NCBI GenBank assembly: GCA_916613615.1
Contig: OU744730.1
Location: 35,449,315 to 35,513,314, forward strand
From: Steromphala cineraria
Lineage: Eukaryota > Mollusca > Gastropoda > Trochida > Trochidae
Length of the DNA: 64,000 bases
Reading direction: 5' to 3'
Shown here in pieces: positions 12,071-22,459 of this stretch. Position numbers and translations under genes: made by a program. Positions within the stretch are counted from its first letter, which is position 1. Each line of letters begins with the position of its first letter. Below the pieces are notes generated by a model. The model was not told the origin of the DNA. It did not search any database and worked only from the letters and a program-made list of their open reading frames with translations.

Positions 12071-13425
12071 GCGCAAAGAGAAATAAAGATGCAAGAAGCC
12101 CCGCAAAATGTTTGTAGGTCTTTTTGACATAAAACATTTTTTTCCGGTTTTTAGTCATGACGTTATGGGAAACTTGTCCCATTACCAAACTTACATGATC
12201 GGGTTGCGATGACGTCAGAGGTTCCGAACCACTTCCGGGCATCAAAATTTTTTTCCAGGTCTCGGCATGAGGTAATGGGAACGTTTTCCGATGACGAAAG
12301 GGACGTCCGAGTGTTCTGAAGACTTCAGGCCATCGGAAATTTTGTCCCGGGTCTCGCCATGATGTAATGGGAAAGTTGTCCCATGACCACATTCACACTA
12401 TCGGGTTTTGAGCACGATCGTGCTTTTGTTCTACTTTTCCGAGAGCACCCGGAGGTATGGGCTTTTTTTGGGCCAATTTCACTCTCGGGTTATGACGAAG
12501 GCCAGAGATTTTGACCACTTCCGAGCTTCGCCGTGAGGTATGGACTTTTTTCCAATGAAAAATCGAGCGTACTCGGAGTTTTCTTTCGAGGATTTTCAAT
12601 ATTTTTAGTGCGGGCCTCGCCACGAGACATGGTAAAAATTTACCCTTAGCTCCCCAAGCTTCAACATTCAATATCAGAAGTTTACTTCCAGTTCTGCCTA
12701 AAAAGTTATAACTCGGAAACAGAAATATTGTCAAGATCGAGACGCTTTTTCCGACTATAGTCGTTTTTGTGAGAAAAATTTCCCACTAAATTTCGGCTGC
12801 ACTCGGGTTTTTTAGAACTGCGTGAACATTTTTGTTTGTGATGCCATTTGCTGAAACTGCACATGTCCAAACTTTGAGTGTCAATGTCTACCCTTTCACG
12901 TCCCTGGAAGAAAGGAGAAGTTACTAATTATTGAAATATTTACATAAAACCGTTTTCGTCAATAACAAAATAAAAAAAAATTATTTCTGAAAAGTGACTT
13001 ATTGGAGAGGTGGAAAAGTCGGGGCTCTATCTGCGGTATAAATGTTGTTGACGCGAAGCAATCGGTTTTTGACTTATTCAACTTTTTCGGAGACCGAGAA
13101 TTTTCTCCCGAGAGGAACGGAAAGTTTGTGGGAATTTTTCCCATGAAAAATCGAGGGTGCTCGGAACTTTCATTCGAGAATTTTCACTATTTCTAGTGCG
13201 GGCCTCGCCGCGAACCATGGGAAAAATTGACCCTTAGCGCCCAAACTTTCAAAATCAATATCATGTTTAGTGAAATTCAAAAACTATTTTCGGTGTTATT
13301 CCGAGGTCTGGAACATTTTCCTTATATGTCGGGCGAGGCTGTTCCATTCGAGAACAAATAATTTCATGGGCAACGTTGCCCAGTACCTCGGATTTCAGAA
13401 CACAAAGTCCGAGAGATTGCTTTCG
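12071..13425. repeat. Left internal block R2: degenerate repeats of about 85-105 bp, copy A
   Basis: A phrase of the form (G)TCTCGCCATGANGTAATGG followed by GGAAnnTTnTCCCAT recurs near 12,163, 12,268, 12,363, 12,455, 12,537 and 12,630, roughly every 95 bp and increasingly diverged. Several repeats can fold (ATGGGA…TCCCAT). A 14-bp palindrome, AGCACGATCGTGCT, sits at 12,411 and is kept in B and C. No credible coding frame is present. Confidence 0.75.
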
Positions 13426-15725
13426 CGCTTGATATTTCACTAACCAAGCGGCGCGCTCTAACACATGAGATATCGTTGGAAAGAGGATGAAATTGCCTTC
13501 ATTTTGGCATATCATTTGTATGTCCGCCCATGCAAATAATTATACTATAAAGGCCGCAAAAGTATGTACTTTCGCGCTTGATATTTCACTAACCAAGCGG
13601 CGCGCTCTAACACATGAGATATCGTTGGAAAGAGGATGAAATTGCCTTCATTTTGGCATATCATGTGTATGTCCGCCCATGCAAATAATTATACTATAAA
13701 GGCCGCAAAAGTATGTACTTTCGCGCTTGATATTTCACTAACCAAGCGGCGCGCTCTAACACACGATATATCGTTGGAAAGAGAATAAAAGTGCCATCAT
13801 TTTGGTATATCATATGTATATGCGCAAAGAGAAATAAAGATGCAAGAAGCCCCGCAAAATGTTTGTAGGTCTTTTTGACATAAAACATTTTTTCCGGTTT
13901 TTAGTCATGACGTTATGGGAATCTTGTCCCATTACCAAACTTACATGATCGGGTTGCGATGACGTCAGAGGTTCCGAACCACTTCCGGGCATCAAAATTT
14001 TTTTCCAGGTCTCGGCATGAGGTAATGGGAACGTTTTCCGATGACGAAAGGGACGTCCGAGTGTTCTGAAGACTTCAGGCCATCGGAAATTTTGTCCCGG
14101 GTCTCGCCATGATGTAATGGGAAAGTTGTCCCATGACCACATTCACACTATCGGGTTTTGAGCACGATCGTGCTTTTGTTCTACTTTTCCGAGAGCACCC
14201 GGAGGTATGGGCTTTTTTTGGGCCAATTTCACTCTCGGATATGACGAAGGCCAGAGATTTTGACCACTTCCGAGCTTCGCCGTGAGGTATGGACTTTTTT
14301 CCAATGAAAAATCGAGCGTACTCGGAGTTTTCTTTCGAGGATTTTCAATATTTTTAGTGCGGGCCTCGCCACGAGACATGGTAAAAATTTACCCTTAGCT
14401 CCCCAAGCTTCAACATTCAATATCAGAAGTTTACTTCCAGTTCTGCCTAAAAAGTTATAACTCGGAAACAGAAATATTGTCAAGATCGAGACGCTTTTTC
14501 CGACTATAGTCGTTTTTGTGAGAAAAATTTCCCACTAAATTTCGGCTGCACTCGGGTTTTTTAGAACTGCGTGAACATTTTTGTTTGTGATGCCATTTGC
14601 TGAAACTGCACATGTCCAAACTTTGAGTGTCAATGTCTACCCTTTCACGTCCCTGGAAGAAAGGAGAAGTTACTTATTATTGAAATATTTACATAAAACC
14701 GTTTTCGTCAATAACAAAATAAAAAAAATTTATTTGTGAAAAGTGACTAATTGGAGAGGTGGAAAAGTCGGGGCTCTATCTGCGGTATAAATGTTGTTGA
14801 CGCGAAGCAATCGGTTTTTGACTTATTCAACTTTTTCGGAGACCGAGAATTTTCTCCCGAGAGGGACGGAAAGTTTGTGGGAATTTTTCCCATGAAAAAT
14901 CGAGGGTGCTCGGAACTTTCATTCGAGAATTTTCACTATTTCTAGTGCGGGCCTCGCCGCGAACCATGGGAAAAATTGACCCTTAGCGCCCAAACTTTCA
15001 AAATCAATATCATGTTTAGTGAAATTCAAAAACTATTTTCGGTGTTATTCCGAGGTCTGGAACATTTTCCTTATATGTCGGGCGAGGCTGTTCCATTCGA
15101 GAACAAATAATTTCATGGGCAACGTTGCCCAGTACCTCGGATTTCAGAACACAAAGTCCGAGAGATTGCTTTCGCGCTTGATATTTCACTAACCAAGCGG
15201 CGCGCTCTAACACATGAGATATCGTTGGAAAGAGGATGAATTTGCCTTCATTTTGGCATATCATTTGTATGTCCGCCCATGCAAATAATTATACTATAAA
15301 GGCCGCAAAAGTATGTACTTTCGCGCTTGATATTTCACTAACCAAGCGGCGCGCTCTAACACATGAGATATCGTTAGAAAGAGGATGAAATTGCCTTCAT
15401 TTTGGCATATCATTTGTATGTCCGCCCATGCAAATAATTATACTATAAAGGCCGCAAAAGTATGTACTTTCGCGCTTGATATTTCACTAACCAAGCGGCG
15501 CGCTCTAACACACGATATATCGTTGGAAAGAGGATGAAATTGCCTTCATTTTGGCATATCATTTGTATGTCCGCCCATGCAAATAATTATACTATAAAGG
15601 CCGCAAAAGTATGTACTTTCGCGCTTGATATTTCACTAACCAAGCGGCGCGCTCTAACACACGATATATCGTTGGAAAGAGAATAAAAGTGCCATCATTT
15701 TGGTATATCATATGTATATGCACAA
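13426..15725. repeat. Second R1/R2/R1 succession in copy A (1.75-kb internal duplication)
   Basis: R1 units start at 13,431, 13,580 and 13,728. A second, near-identical R2 block runs 13,822-15,170, followed by further R1 units at about 15,180, 15,329, 15,478 and 15,627. The phrase GCGCAAAGAGAAATAAAG occurs at 12,071 and 13,822 (period 1,751 bp). Copies B and C have a single R2 block, so this is a duplication private to A. Confidence 0.85.
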
Positions 15726-16210
15726 AGAGAAATAAAGATGCAAGAAGCCTCGCAAAATGTGTTGATGTCTTTTTTTGACATCGGCAATTTTGTTCGGGTT
15801 TCGACGTGACGCTGCGGCGGTTAGGTCCGTGGAACCTATCAAAAGTTGCAAAACTTTTGTAATCCACAACTGACAATCAGAGCTTCCCTGACGTAGATGG
15901 TTGTTTCGTTCGCGACTCGCCAACTCGTCGCCTAGGAAGTCAGAAGAAAGCCCAGATTTTCGACTTTGGGGGAGTCGTATGAATAAAAGAACCGGGGTTA
16001 GCCGGGACAGTCATGAAACGTCCAAATATGTGAATTTTACCATTGCCTTTGGTGCCGTCGGCGCCGATGGGGTGATTGTTTCAAATACTTTGGAATGACG
16101 GCAAATGAATGTCCATGAGGCTCACACTGGTTTTCTCTGTAAAATGCTCCTGAGTTTTTCTTTCTTGCACATGTCTAAATCTGTTTCAATCTATTACAGA
16201 TGATATAAAG
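15726..16210 (+). promoter_or_regulatory. Probable promoter/5' leader of the transposase, copy A
   Basis: This unique segment between the last R1 unit and the transposase ATG is conserved in B (24,440-24,900, inverted) and in C (41,670-42,150). A possible 3' splice site (CTATTACAG) ends 11 bp before the start codon, so the leader may be spliced. I cannot place a TATA box or transcription start with confidence. Confidence 0.4.
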
Positions 16211-18193
16211 ATGCCAAGATTTAGAGGAAGGAGACCGAGGACTCGGAACTATGCTGGGCCGTATGCTTCAGATGACGAGTTCTCTTTTGAAGTCCATGCT
16301 GATGAAACTTCTGATATGGAAACTACTGATGATAGTGACGGGAATAGTGATAGTGATGGATTGGTATCGGACATGAACAGTGATCCAGATATAAGGAACA
16401 TTGCAAGACGTATACTAGCTGCTACGGGGGGAGTTCTTTCTACTGGTAGTAGTTCCACAGATGAGTTCGTTGACTTGGATGATCAAGACAGTGACACCTC
16501 TGATACAGGGGAGGGGGATTTTGCGGCAAACTGGAAGGACGGGCCGAGGCCACGTGGACGTGTTGATCTGCCTTTTACGGGACAGACTGGGCTGGGACAG
16601 TTCAAAGAATTGCCTGAAAAACCAAAACCTATTGACTATTTCGAAATGTTCTTACAAGAAGATGATTACGGATTGATGGCAACGGAAACCAATAGATACT
16701 TTCACCAAGAATGCGACAACGAGGTCCTCTCGCCCAAGTCAAGAATGCGCCAGTGGAAGGATACGAATGCTGAGGGAATGAAAGTATTCGTAGCGATGAC
16801 TATCGCCATGTCCTTAGTTGTACAGAGGAACTTTTCAGAGTATTGGTCGACTAGTGATGTTACCTCGACGCCTTTCTTCCCAAAGTGTATGCCTAGAGAC
16901 AGGTTTTGGTTGTTGCTCACGTTTCTTCACTTATCTGATAAAAGTACAATGCCAGGACGAAACACACCTCATTTTTTCCCACTCAATAAACTTGGAATAT
17001 TGTATAACTGCATCATACATCGGTTCTCAAGAGTTTACATACCGCATCAACATATCTCAGTTGATGAGGGATTGGTGCCTTGGAAAGGCAACCTCAGCTT
17101 CAAGGTTTACAACCCTGGCAAACCTAAGAAGTATGGTATCAAGGCTTACATGTTGTGTGACTCGCACAATGGATACGTCTGTAAATTCAAACTCTACACT
17201 GGAAGAACCAACGAAGTTTCTATAGGGGGGAAAACGTATGATTTGGTCATGGATTTGGTCAAAGATTACTCTCGCAAGGGATATCATGTTTACATGGACA
17301 ATTTCTATTCATCTGTGACATTGTACATCAATCTGTGGAAGTGTGGTTTCGGTGCGACGGGGACGTTGCGAGGAAATAGGAGCGGAATCCCAGTCAAACT
17401 GAAGAGAAAAGCGAAGAAACCAGAGAAAGGTTCTATGTTGCAGCAACACAACAAAGAACTTCTGATCGTCAGGTATGAGGACAGAAAGTCAGTCTTGCTT
17501 ATGTCCACTGTTGAGGACACGGAAGATGTCGAGTCGGGAAGGAAGAACAGGGTGACTGGAGAACCAATTACAAAACCTCGTATCGTTCATGAATACAACA
17601 AGTACATGGGTGGCGTCGACCGGGCCGGTCAGATGTTGTCGTACACACCGTTCAAAATGAAAACTCTAAAGTGGTGGAAGCGTGTGTGGTTTCATATCCT
17701 CAACGTTGCTCTTTTGAATGCCTACGTTCTGTACAAAGAACTCTCCAAAGATAGAAGTCTGAAGACAAACAGAGAATTTAGGAAAGAAATAGTTCACCAC
17801 ATCATAACCTTTGCCGACAGAGAGAAGGTTGCAACTCTCGGCAGACGTCCCCGGGGTCGGCGATGTACGACCGACGACAGTATTGTACGCCTGCATGGTC
17901 GTCACTTTCCTTCAAAGATCGAGCCTGTAGGAAGAAAGAAGAATTTGTCACGCACCTGTGTTGTATGTTCTAAAGCCAGACGTGAACTCATGCGACGTGG
18001 AGCGGCAGCTGCCAACCAGCCAGTAAGAAAGAAGAAAAGAGTAGGAAGAGAATCTTCTTTCGAGTGTCTAGACTGCAATGTTGCTTTGTGTGTAGAACCA
18101 TGTTTCCACCTATACCACACATCACAAGATTTCTGTAAAGCCTATATCAGTATGATAGAGAGGGAAGACGAAGATGGGGATGAAGATAATTGA
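16211..18193 (+). CDS. piggyBac transposase (PGBD4-like), copy A
   Basis: A 660-residue DDE/D transposase, predicted to cut at the element ends and join them to TTAA targets in the nucleus. The first residues are basic (MPRFRGRRPR). An acidic Asp/Ser-rich stretch follows (about 20-50, then 72-90). The catalytic DDD triad is recognisable: D285 in SVDEGLVPWKG, D363 in YMDNFYSS and D470 in GGVDRAGQM. The 78-residue spacing of the first pair equals that of the classic insect piggyBac. The C-terminus has a nuclear-localisation-like RKKKRV and a zinc-binding cysteine domain (C583, C586, C619, C622, C627, C631, H636, C642). The length is normal and there are no stops. A polyadenylation signal AATAAA is at 18,329. 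Copy B encodes a near-identical protein, which supports recent activity. The start is the first Met in frame and matches B. Confidence 0.95.
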   Translation: MPRFRGRRPRTRNYAGPYASDDEFSFEVHADETSDMETTDDSDGNSDSDGLVSDMNSDPDIRNIARRILAATGGVLSTGSSSTDEFVDLDDQDSDTSDTGEGDFAANWKDGPRPRGRVDLPFTGQTGLGQFKELPEKPKPIDYFEMFLQEDDYGLMATETNRYFHQECDNEVLSPKSRMRQWKDTNAEGMKVFVAMTIAMSLVVQRNFSEYWSTSDVTSTPFFPKCMPRDRFWLLLTFLHLSDKSTMPGRNTPHFFPLNKLGILYNCIIHRFSRVYIPHQHISVDEGLVPWKGNLSFKVYNPGKPKKYGIKAYMLCDSHNGYVCKFKLYTGRTNEVSIGGKTYDLVMDLVKDYSRKGYHVYMDNFYSSVTLYINLWKCGFGATGTLRGNRSGIPVKLKRKAKKPEKGSMLQQHNKELLIVRYEDRKSVLLMSTVEDTEDVESGRKNRVTGEPITKPRIVHEYNKYMGGVDRAGQMLSYTPFKMKTLKWWKRVWFHILNVALLNAYVLYKELSKDRSLKTNREFRKEIVHHIITFADREKVATLGRRPRGRRCTTDDSIVRLHGRHFPSKIEPVGRKKNLSRTCVVCSKARRELMRRGAAAANQPVRKKKRVGRESSFECLDCNVALCVEPCFHLYHTSQDFCKAYISMIEREDEDGDEDN

Positions 18194-18600
18194 AGAAAGA
18201 AAAAAGAAGTAGAAGTATTGACTGAACTCTAGACCTTGTTAGGTTCTAAAGGCTGTTATTCGCACCTTTGAAGGTGATTATTGTTATGATTATATATTTG
18301 TTGATTATATTGTACAAGCATTTATAAAAATAAATTTTTCTTTTTTTATTTCGTAACAGAGACAGAGAAAGTCAATGTGAGCTGTCCTGGAAGTTCAACT
18401 GAAGCCGCATCATGAACCCCCACCCCTTCTTTGGAACTATATACAATTTTGGAAGGGGGTGGGGATCAAATCATTTACATCATTGTAAAGAGCGAAGAAC
18501 GAGCTTCAATCCGATGTGTCATTTGTAAATGCGCACGAAAAACTAAAGAAACTGCAAGCGCTGCGCTATCTGTCGGAAATATCAAACCTTTTCTCAAAAA
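18194..18600 (+). terminator. Transposase 3' UTR and polyadenylation region, copy A
   Basis: An AATAAA hexamer at 18,329-18,334 is followed by a T-rich tract. Downstream is a G-rich run (GAAGGGGGTGGGGATC) near 18,450. The segment is conserved in copy B at about 22,050-22,459 in inverted orientation. Confidence 0.55.
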
Positions 18601-19735
18601 TGATTGGGGTTACCCACCTTGCGGCATTCATATCTCACGGAACGTTTGAGATAATTTCAAATTTTTTTCTCCATTTTGTAGAGGAGTAAATTGTTTTCAT
18701 TTCAATGTATCATTTGTCTATGCGCGCACAATGATAAAGAAGCGGCAGCGATGCACGGAATAAATGACATCGTCCACCCGCGCTACTTGCGCGCCGGCGT
18801 TCGCTAATTGAACTTGTATTTAACTCGCGCACCTTGCGGCACTCATATCTCACGAACCATTAGAGATATTTTTATAATTTTTATATCAACTTGTAGAGAA
18901 AAGAATTGTCTTCATTTCCATGTATCATATGTCTATGCTCGCAATGAAGAAGCGATGCGCGCTCTACTTGCGCTCCGGCGTTCGCCAATTGAACTTGTAT
19001 TTAACTCGCGCATCTTGCGGCACTCATATCTCACGAACCATTAGAGATATTTTAATAATTTTTATATCAACTTGTAGAGAAAAGAATTGTCTTTTTTTCC
19101 ATGTATCATATGTCTATGCGCGGACAGGAATAAAGAAGCGGCAAGCGAAATATAAGTGATCGTTCACACGCGCTAGTTGGGCTCCGGCTATCGCTAATAT
19201 AACTTGCGCACCTTGCGGCACTCATATCTCACGAACCATTAGAGATATTTTTATAATTTTTATATCAACTTGTAGAGAAAAGAATTGTCTTTTTTCCCAT
19301 GTATCATATGTCTATGCGCGCAATGAAGAAGCGGTGCGCGCTCTACTTGCGCTCCGGCGTTCGCCAATTGAACTTGTATTTAACTCGCGCACCTTGCGGC
19401 ACCCATATCTCACGAACCATTAGAGATATTTTTATAATTTTTATATCAACTTGTAGAGAAAAGAATTGTCTTTTTTTCCATGTATCATATGTCTATGCGC
19501 GGACAGGAATCAAGAAGCGGCAAGCGAAATATAAGCGATCGTTCACACGCGCTAGTTGCGCGCCGGCGTTCGCTAATTGAACTTGTATTTAACTCGCGCA
19601 CCTTGCGGCACTCATATCTCACGAACCATTAGAGATATTTTTATAATTTTTATATCAACTTGTAGAGAAAAGAATTGTCTTTTTTTCCATGTATCATATG
19701 TCTATGCGCGCACAAAAATAAAGAAGCGGCAAGCG
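18601..19735. repeat. Right subterminal repeat array R3 (about 180-205-bp units), copy A
   Basis: About six units share CATATCTCACGAACCATTAG, then AGAGAAAAGAATTGTCTT, then GTATCATATGTCTATGCGC, spaced by linkers rich in GCGCGC and CGGCGTTCGC. The first unit, nearest the gene, is the most diverged. Short plus-strand open frames run through the units but are repeats of the same noncoding sequence. The order and sequence of the three blocks resemble the left-end R1 repeat, in the same orientation. Confidence 0.9.
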
Positions 19736-20065
19736 GAATTAAAGACTTTCTTTTGATGACTGTGGGAAAAAAAATATGAGGCGCATCGTACTGTTTTTTT
19801 TATATATTTATAAAGAGGCACAGTGTATCTAGAAGTCCATGTAAAAAGAATTATTGTGTGTGCATAAATAAACATTTTACAAGGCTCTAAATAAAAATCC
19901 GGGATCCGCGAAATAGATACACCAATTGTTGTAAAAGACACGGGACTCGCTACATAAAAATATTCAGTGGGCGGTGCAATCAGGATATAACGGTGGCTGG
20001 CACCGGACAAAACAATGTCGCCACGGGGGCTAGTTGAGCAAAAATATATAGCCGCATCGGAAGGG
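19736..20065 (+). repeat. Unique right end and right TIR of piggyBac A
   Basis: The terminal 0.33 kb is shared with copy B (20,580-20,905 inverted). It ends CCGCATCGGAAGGG before TTAA at 20,066-20,069. An internal echo of the TIR core (GCGCATCGTA near 19,782; in B TTACGATGCGCC near 20,852) lies about 270 bp from the tip, like the internal repeats known for piggyBac ends. Confidence 0.8.
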
Positions 20066-20579
20066 TTAAAGTATTTGATTAACATTTGCAGGAAAAAGTT
20101 ACTTTTTGATGATATCTTGTATGGTTTCAGAATTATGAGCATTGCCTACCCTGCAGACGACAAGTTTACAAGATCTACTGGCCTTTTAAATCAGATGACA
20201 GGGCCTGATGCAAGTTCCCTGTCAGGATACTTGTGTTTGCACCTGAGACCTGAGCTTTTGTGCATTTATTGGTAATTGGATGTACTTACTACCTGTGAAG
20301 TTTTAGTGAATTTCGACAAAAATAGTTGCCCTGATATGGGAAGCACTAAATGGGGGTTATGATGTGTTTGATGGCTAATAACTTTGTCAGTTTTAAATAT
20401 TTTTGCTTGAAATTTGGTACACTTATTCATTAATGATGTTTGTAAAAGGCATTTTATGCATTTTCCAGTAGAATGTAATTTTTTATATTTTTTTAGTTGT
20501 TATTTAGATATTGTTATTTTTTATGCCCGAAAAAACAGATGATTTTCTTAGCAAGCCAAAAAGTTCATATTACTTTTAA
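20066..20579. repeat. Array segment trapped between piggyBac A and B
   Basis: This is the host array sequence that continues across the A insertion (AGTATTTGATTAACATTTGC…, region X) and then begins region Y (GGGAAGCACTAAATG…). It ends at the TTAA (20,576-20,579) used by copy B. It contains no gene. It is the spacer of the large inverted repeat formed by A and B. Confidence 0.9.
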
Positions 20580-20904
20580 CCCTTACGATGCGGCTATATA
20601 TTTTTGGTCAACTAGCCCCCGTGGCGACATTGTTTTGTCCGGTGCCAGCCACCGTTATATCCTGATTGCACCGCCCACTGAATATGTTTATGTAGCGAGT
20701 CCCGGGTCTTTTACAACAATTGGTGTATCTATTTCGCGGATCCCGGATTTTTATTTAGAGCCTTGTAAAATGTTTATTTATGCACACACAATAATTCTTT
20801 TTACATGGACTTCTAGATACACTGTGCCTCTTTATAAATATATAAAAAAACATTACGATGCGCCTCATATTTTTTTTCCCACAGTCATCAAAAGAAAGTC
20901 TTTA

Positions 20905-22040
20905 ATTCCGCTTGCCTCTTCTTTATTTTTGTGCGCGCATAGACATATGATACATGGAAAAAAAGACAATTCTTTTCTCTACAAGTTGATATAAAAATTA
21001 TAAAAATATCTCTAATGGTTCGTGAGATATGAGTGCCGCAAGATGCGCGAGTTAAATACAAGTTCAATTAGCGAACGCCGGCGCGCAAGTAGCGCGTGTG
21101 AACGATCACTTATATTTCGCTTGCCGTTTCTTTATTCCTGTCCGCGCATAGACATGTGATACATGGAAAAAAAGACAATTCTTTTCTCTACAAGTTGATA
21201 TAAAAATTATAAGAATATATATAATGGTTCGTGAGATATGAGTGCCGCAAGGTGCGAGAGTTAAATACAAGTTCAATTGGCGAACGCCGGAGCGCAAGTA
21301 GAGCGCGCACCGCTTCTTCATTGCGCGCATAGACATATGATACATGGAAAAAAAGACAATTCTTTTCTCTACAAGTTGATATAAAAATTATAAAAATATC
21401 TCTAATGGTTCGTGAGATATGAGTGCCGCAAGGTGCGCGAGTTAACACAAGTTCAATTAGCGAACGCCGCGCAAGTAGCGCGTGTGAACGATCACTTATC
21501 TTTCGCTTGCCGCTTCTTTATTCCTGTCCGCGCATAGACATATGATACATGGAAAAAAAGACAATTCTTTTCTCTACAAGTTGATATAAAAATTATTAAA
21601 ATATCTCTAATGGTTCGTGAGATATGAGTGCCGCAAGATGCGCGAGTTAAATACAAGTTCAATTGGCGAACGCCGGAGCGCAAGTAGAGCGCGCATCGCT
21701 TCTTCATTGCGAGCATAGACATATGATACATGGAAATGAAGACAATTCTTTTCTCTACAAGTTGATATAAAAATTATAAAAATATCTCTAATGGTTCGTG
21801 AGATATGAGTGCCGCAAGGTGCGCGAGTTAAATACAAGTTCAATTAGCGAACGCCGGCGCGCAAGTAGCGCGGGTGGACGATGTCATTTATTCCGTGCAT
21901 CGCTGCCGCTTCTTTATCATTGTGCGCGCATAGACAAATGATACATTGAAATGAAAACAATTTACTCCTCTACAAAATGGAGAAAAAAATTTGAAATTAT
22001 CTCAAACGTTCCGTGAGATATGAATGCCGCAAGGTGGGTA
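20905..22040. repeat. Right subterminal repeat array R3, copy B
   Basis: This is the inverted counterpart of 18,601-19,735, with about six units of the same blocks (reverse of AGAGAAAAGAATTGTCTT and of CATATCTCACGAACC). Unit order and count are similar to A, with small indels in the linkers. It is noncoding. Confidence 0.88.
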
Positions 22041-22459
22041 ACCCCAATCATTTTTGAGAAAAGGTTTGATATTTCCGACAGATAGCGCAGCGCTTGCAGT
22101 TTCTTTAGTTTTTCGTGCGCATTTACAAATGACACATTGGACTGAAGCTCGTTCTTCGCTCTTTACAATGATGTAAATGATTTGATCCCCACCCCCTTCC
22201 AAAATTTTATATAGTGCCAAAGAAGGGGTGGGGGTTCATGATGCGGCTTCAGTTGAACTTCCACGGACAGCTCACATTGACTTTCTCTGTCTCTCTTACG
22301 AAATAAAAAAAGAAAAATTTATTTTTATAAATGCTTGTACAATATAATCAACAAATATATAAGCATAACAATAATCACCTTCAAAGGTGCGAATAACAGC
22401 TTTTTAGAACCTAACAAGGTCTAGAGTGTAGTCCATACTTCTACTTCTTTTTTCTTTCT

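Larger units (their letters stand above)
11223..20065 (+). mobile_element. piggyBac-type DNA transposon, copy A (8.84 kb, complete)
   Basis: The element starts CCCTTACGATGCGG and ends with the inverted equivalent (CCGCATCGGAAGGG, one mismatch). It is flanked on both sides by TTAA, the piggyBac target duplication. Precise insertion is shown by the uninterrupted target (…TTTGTTTTAAAGTATTTG…) at 29,957, 31,803 and 33,650. Internal layout: left TIR, about 4.5 kb of repeat arrays, a transposase gene at 16,211-18,193, about 1.1 kb of right subterminal repeats, and a 0.3-kb unique right end. Only one gene is present, so most of the element is noncoding. It is longer than copy B mainly because about 1.75 kb of the left arrays is duplicated (12,071-13,821 repeated at 13,822-15,5xx). 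Confidence 0.93.

Noticed and set aside
18808..19580. Plus-strand frames with repeated CGTHISRTIRDI and FHVSYVYAR
   Set aside because: They are reading frames across the R3 repeats; they shift between units and are mirrored in B, with no independent coding evidence.
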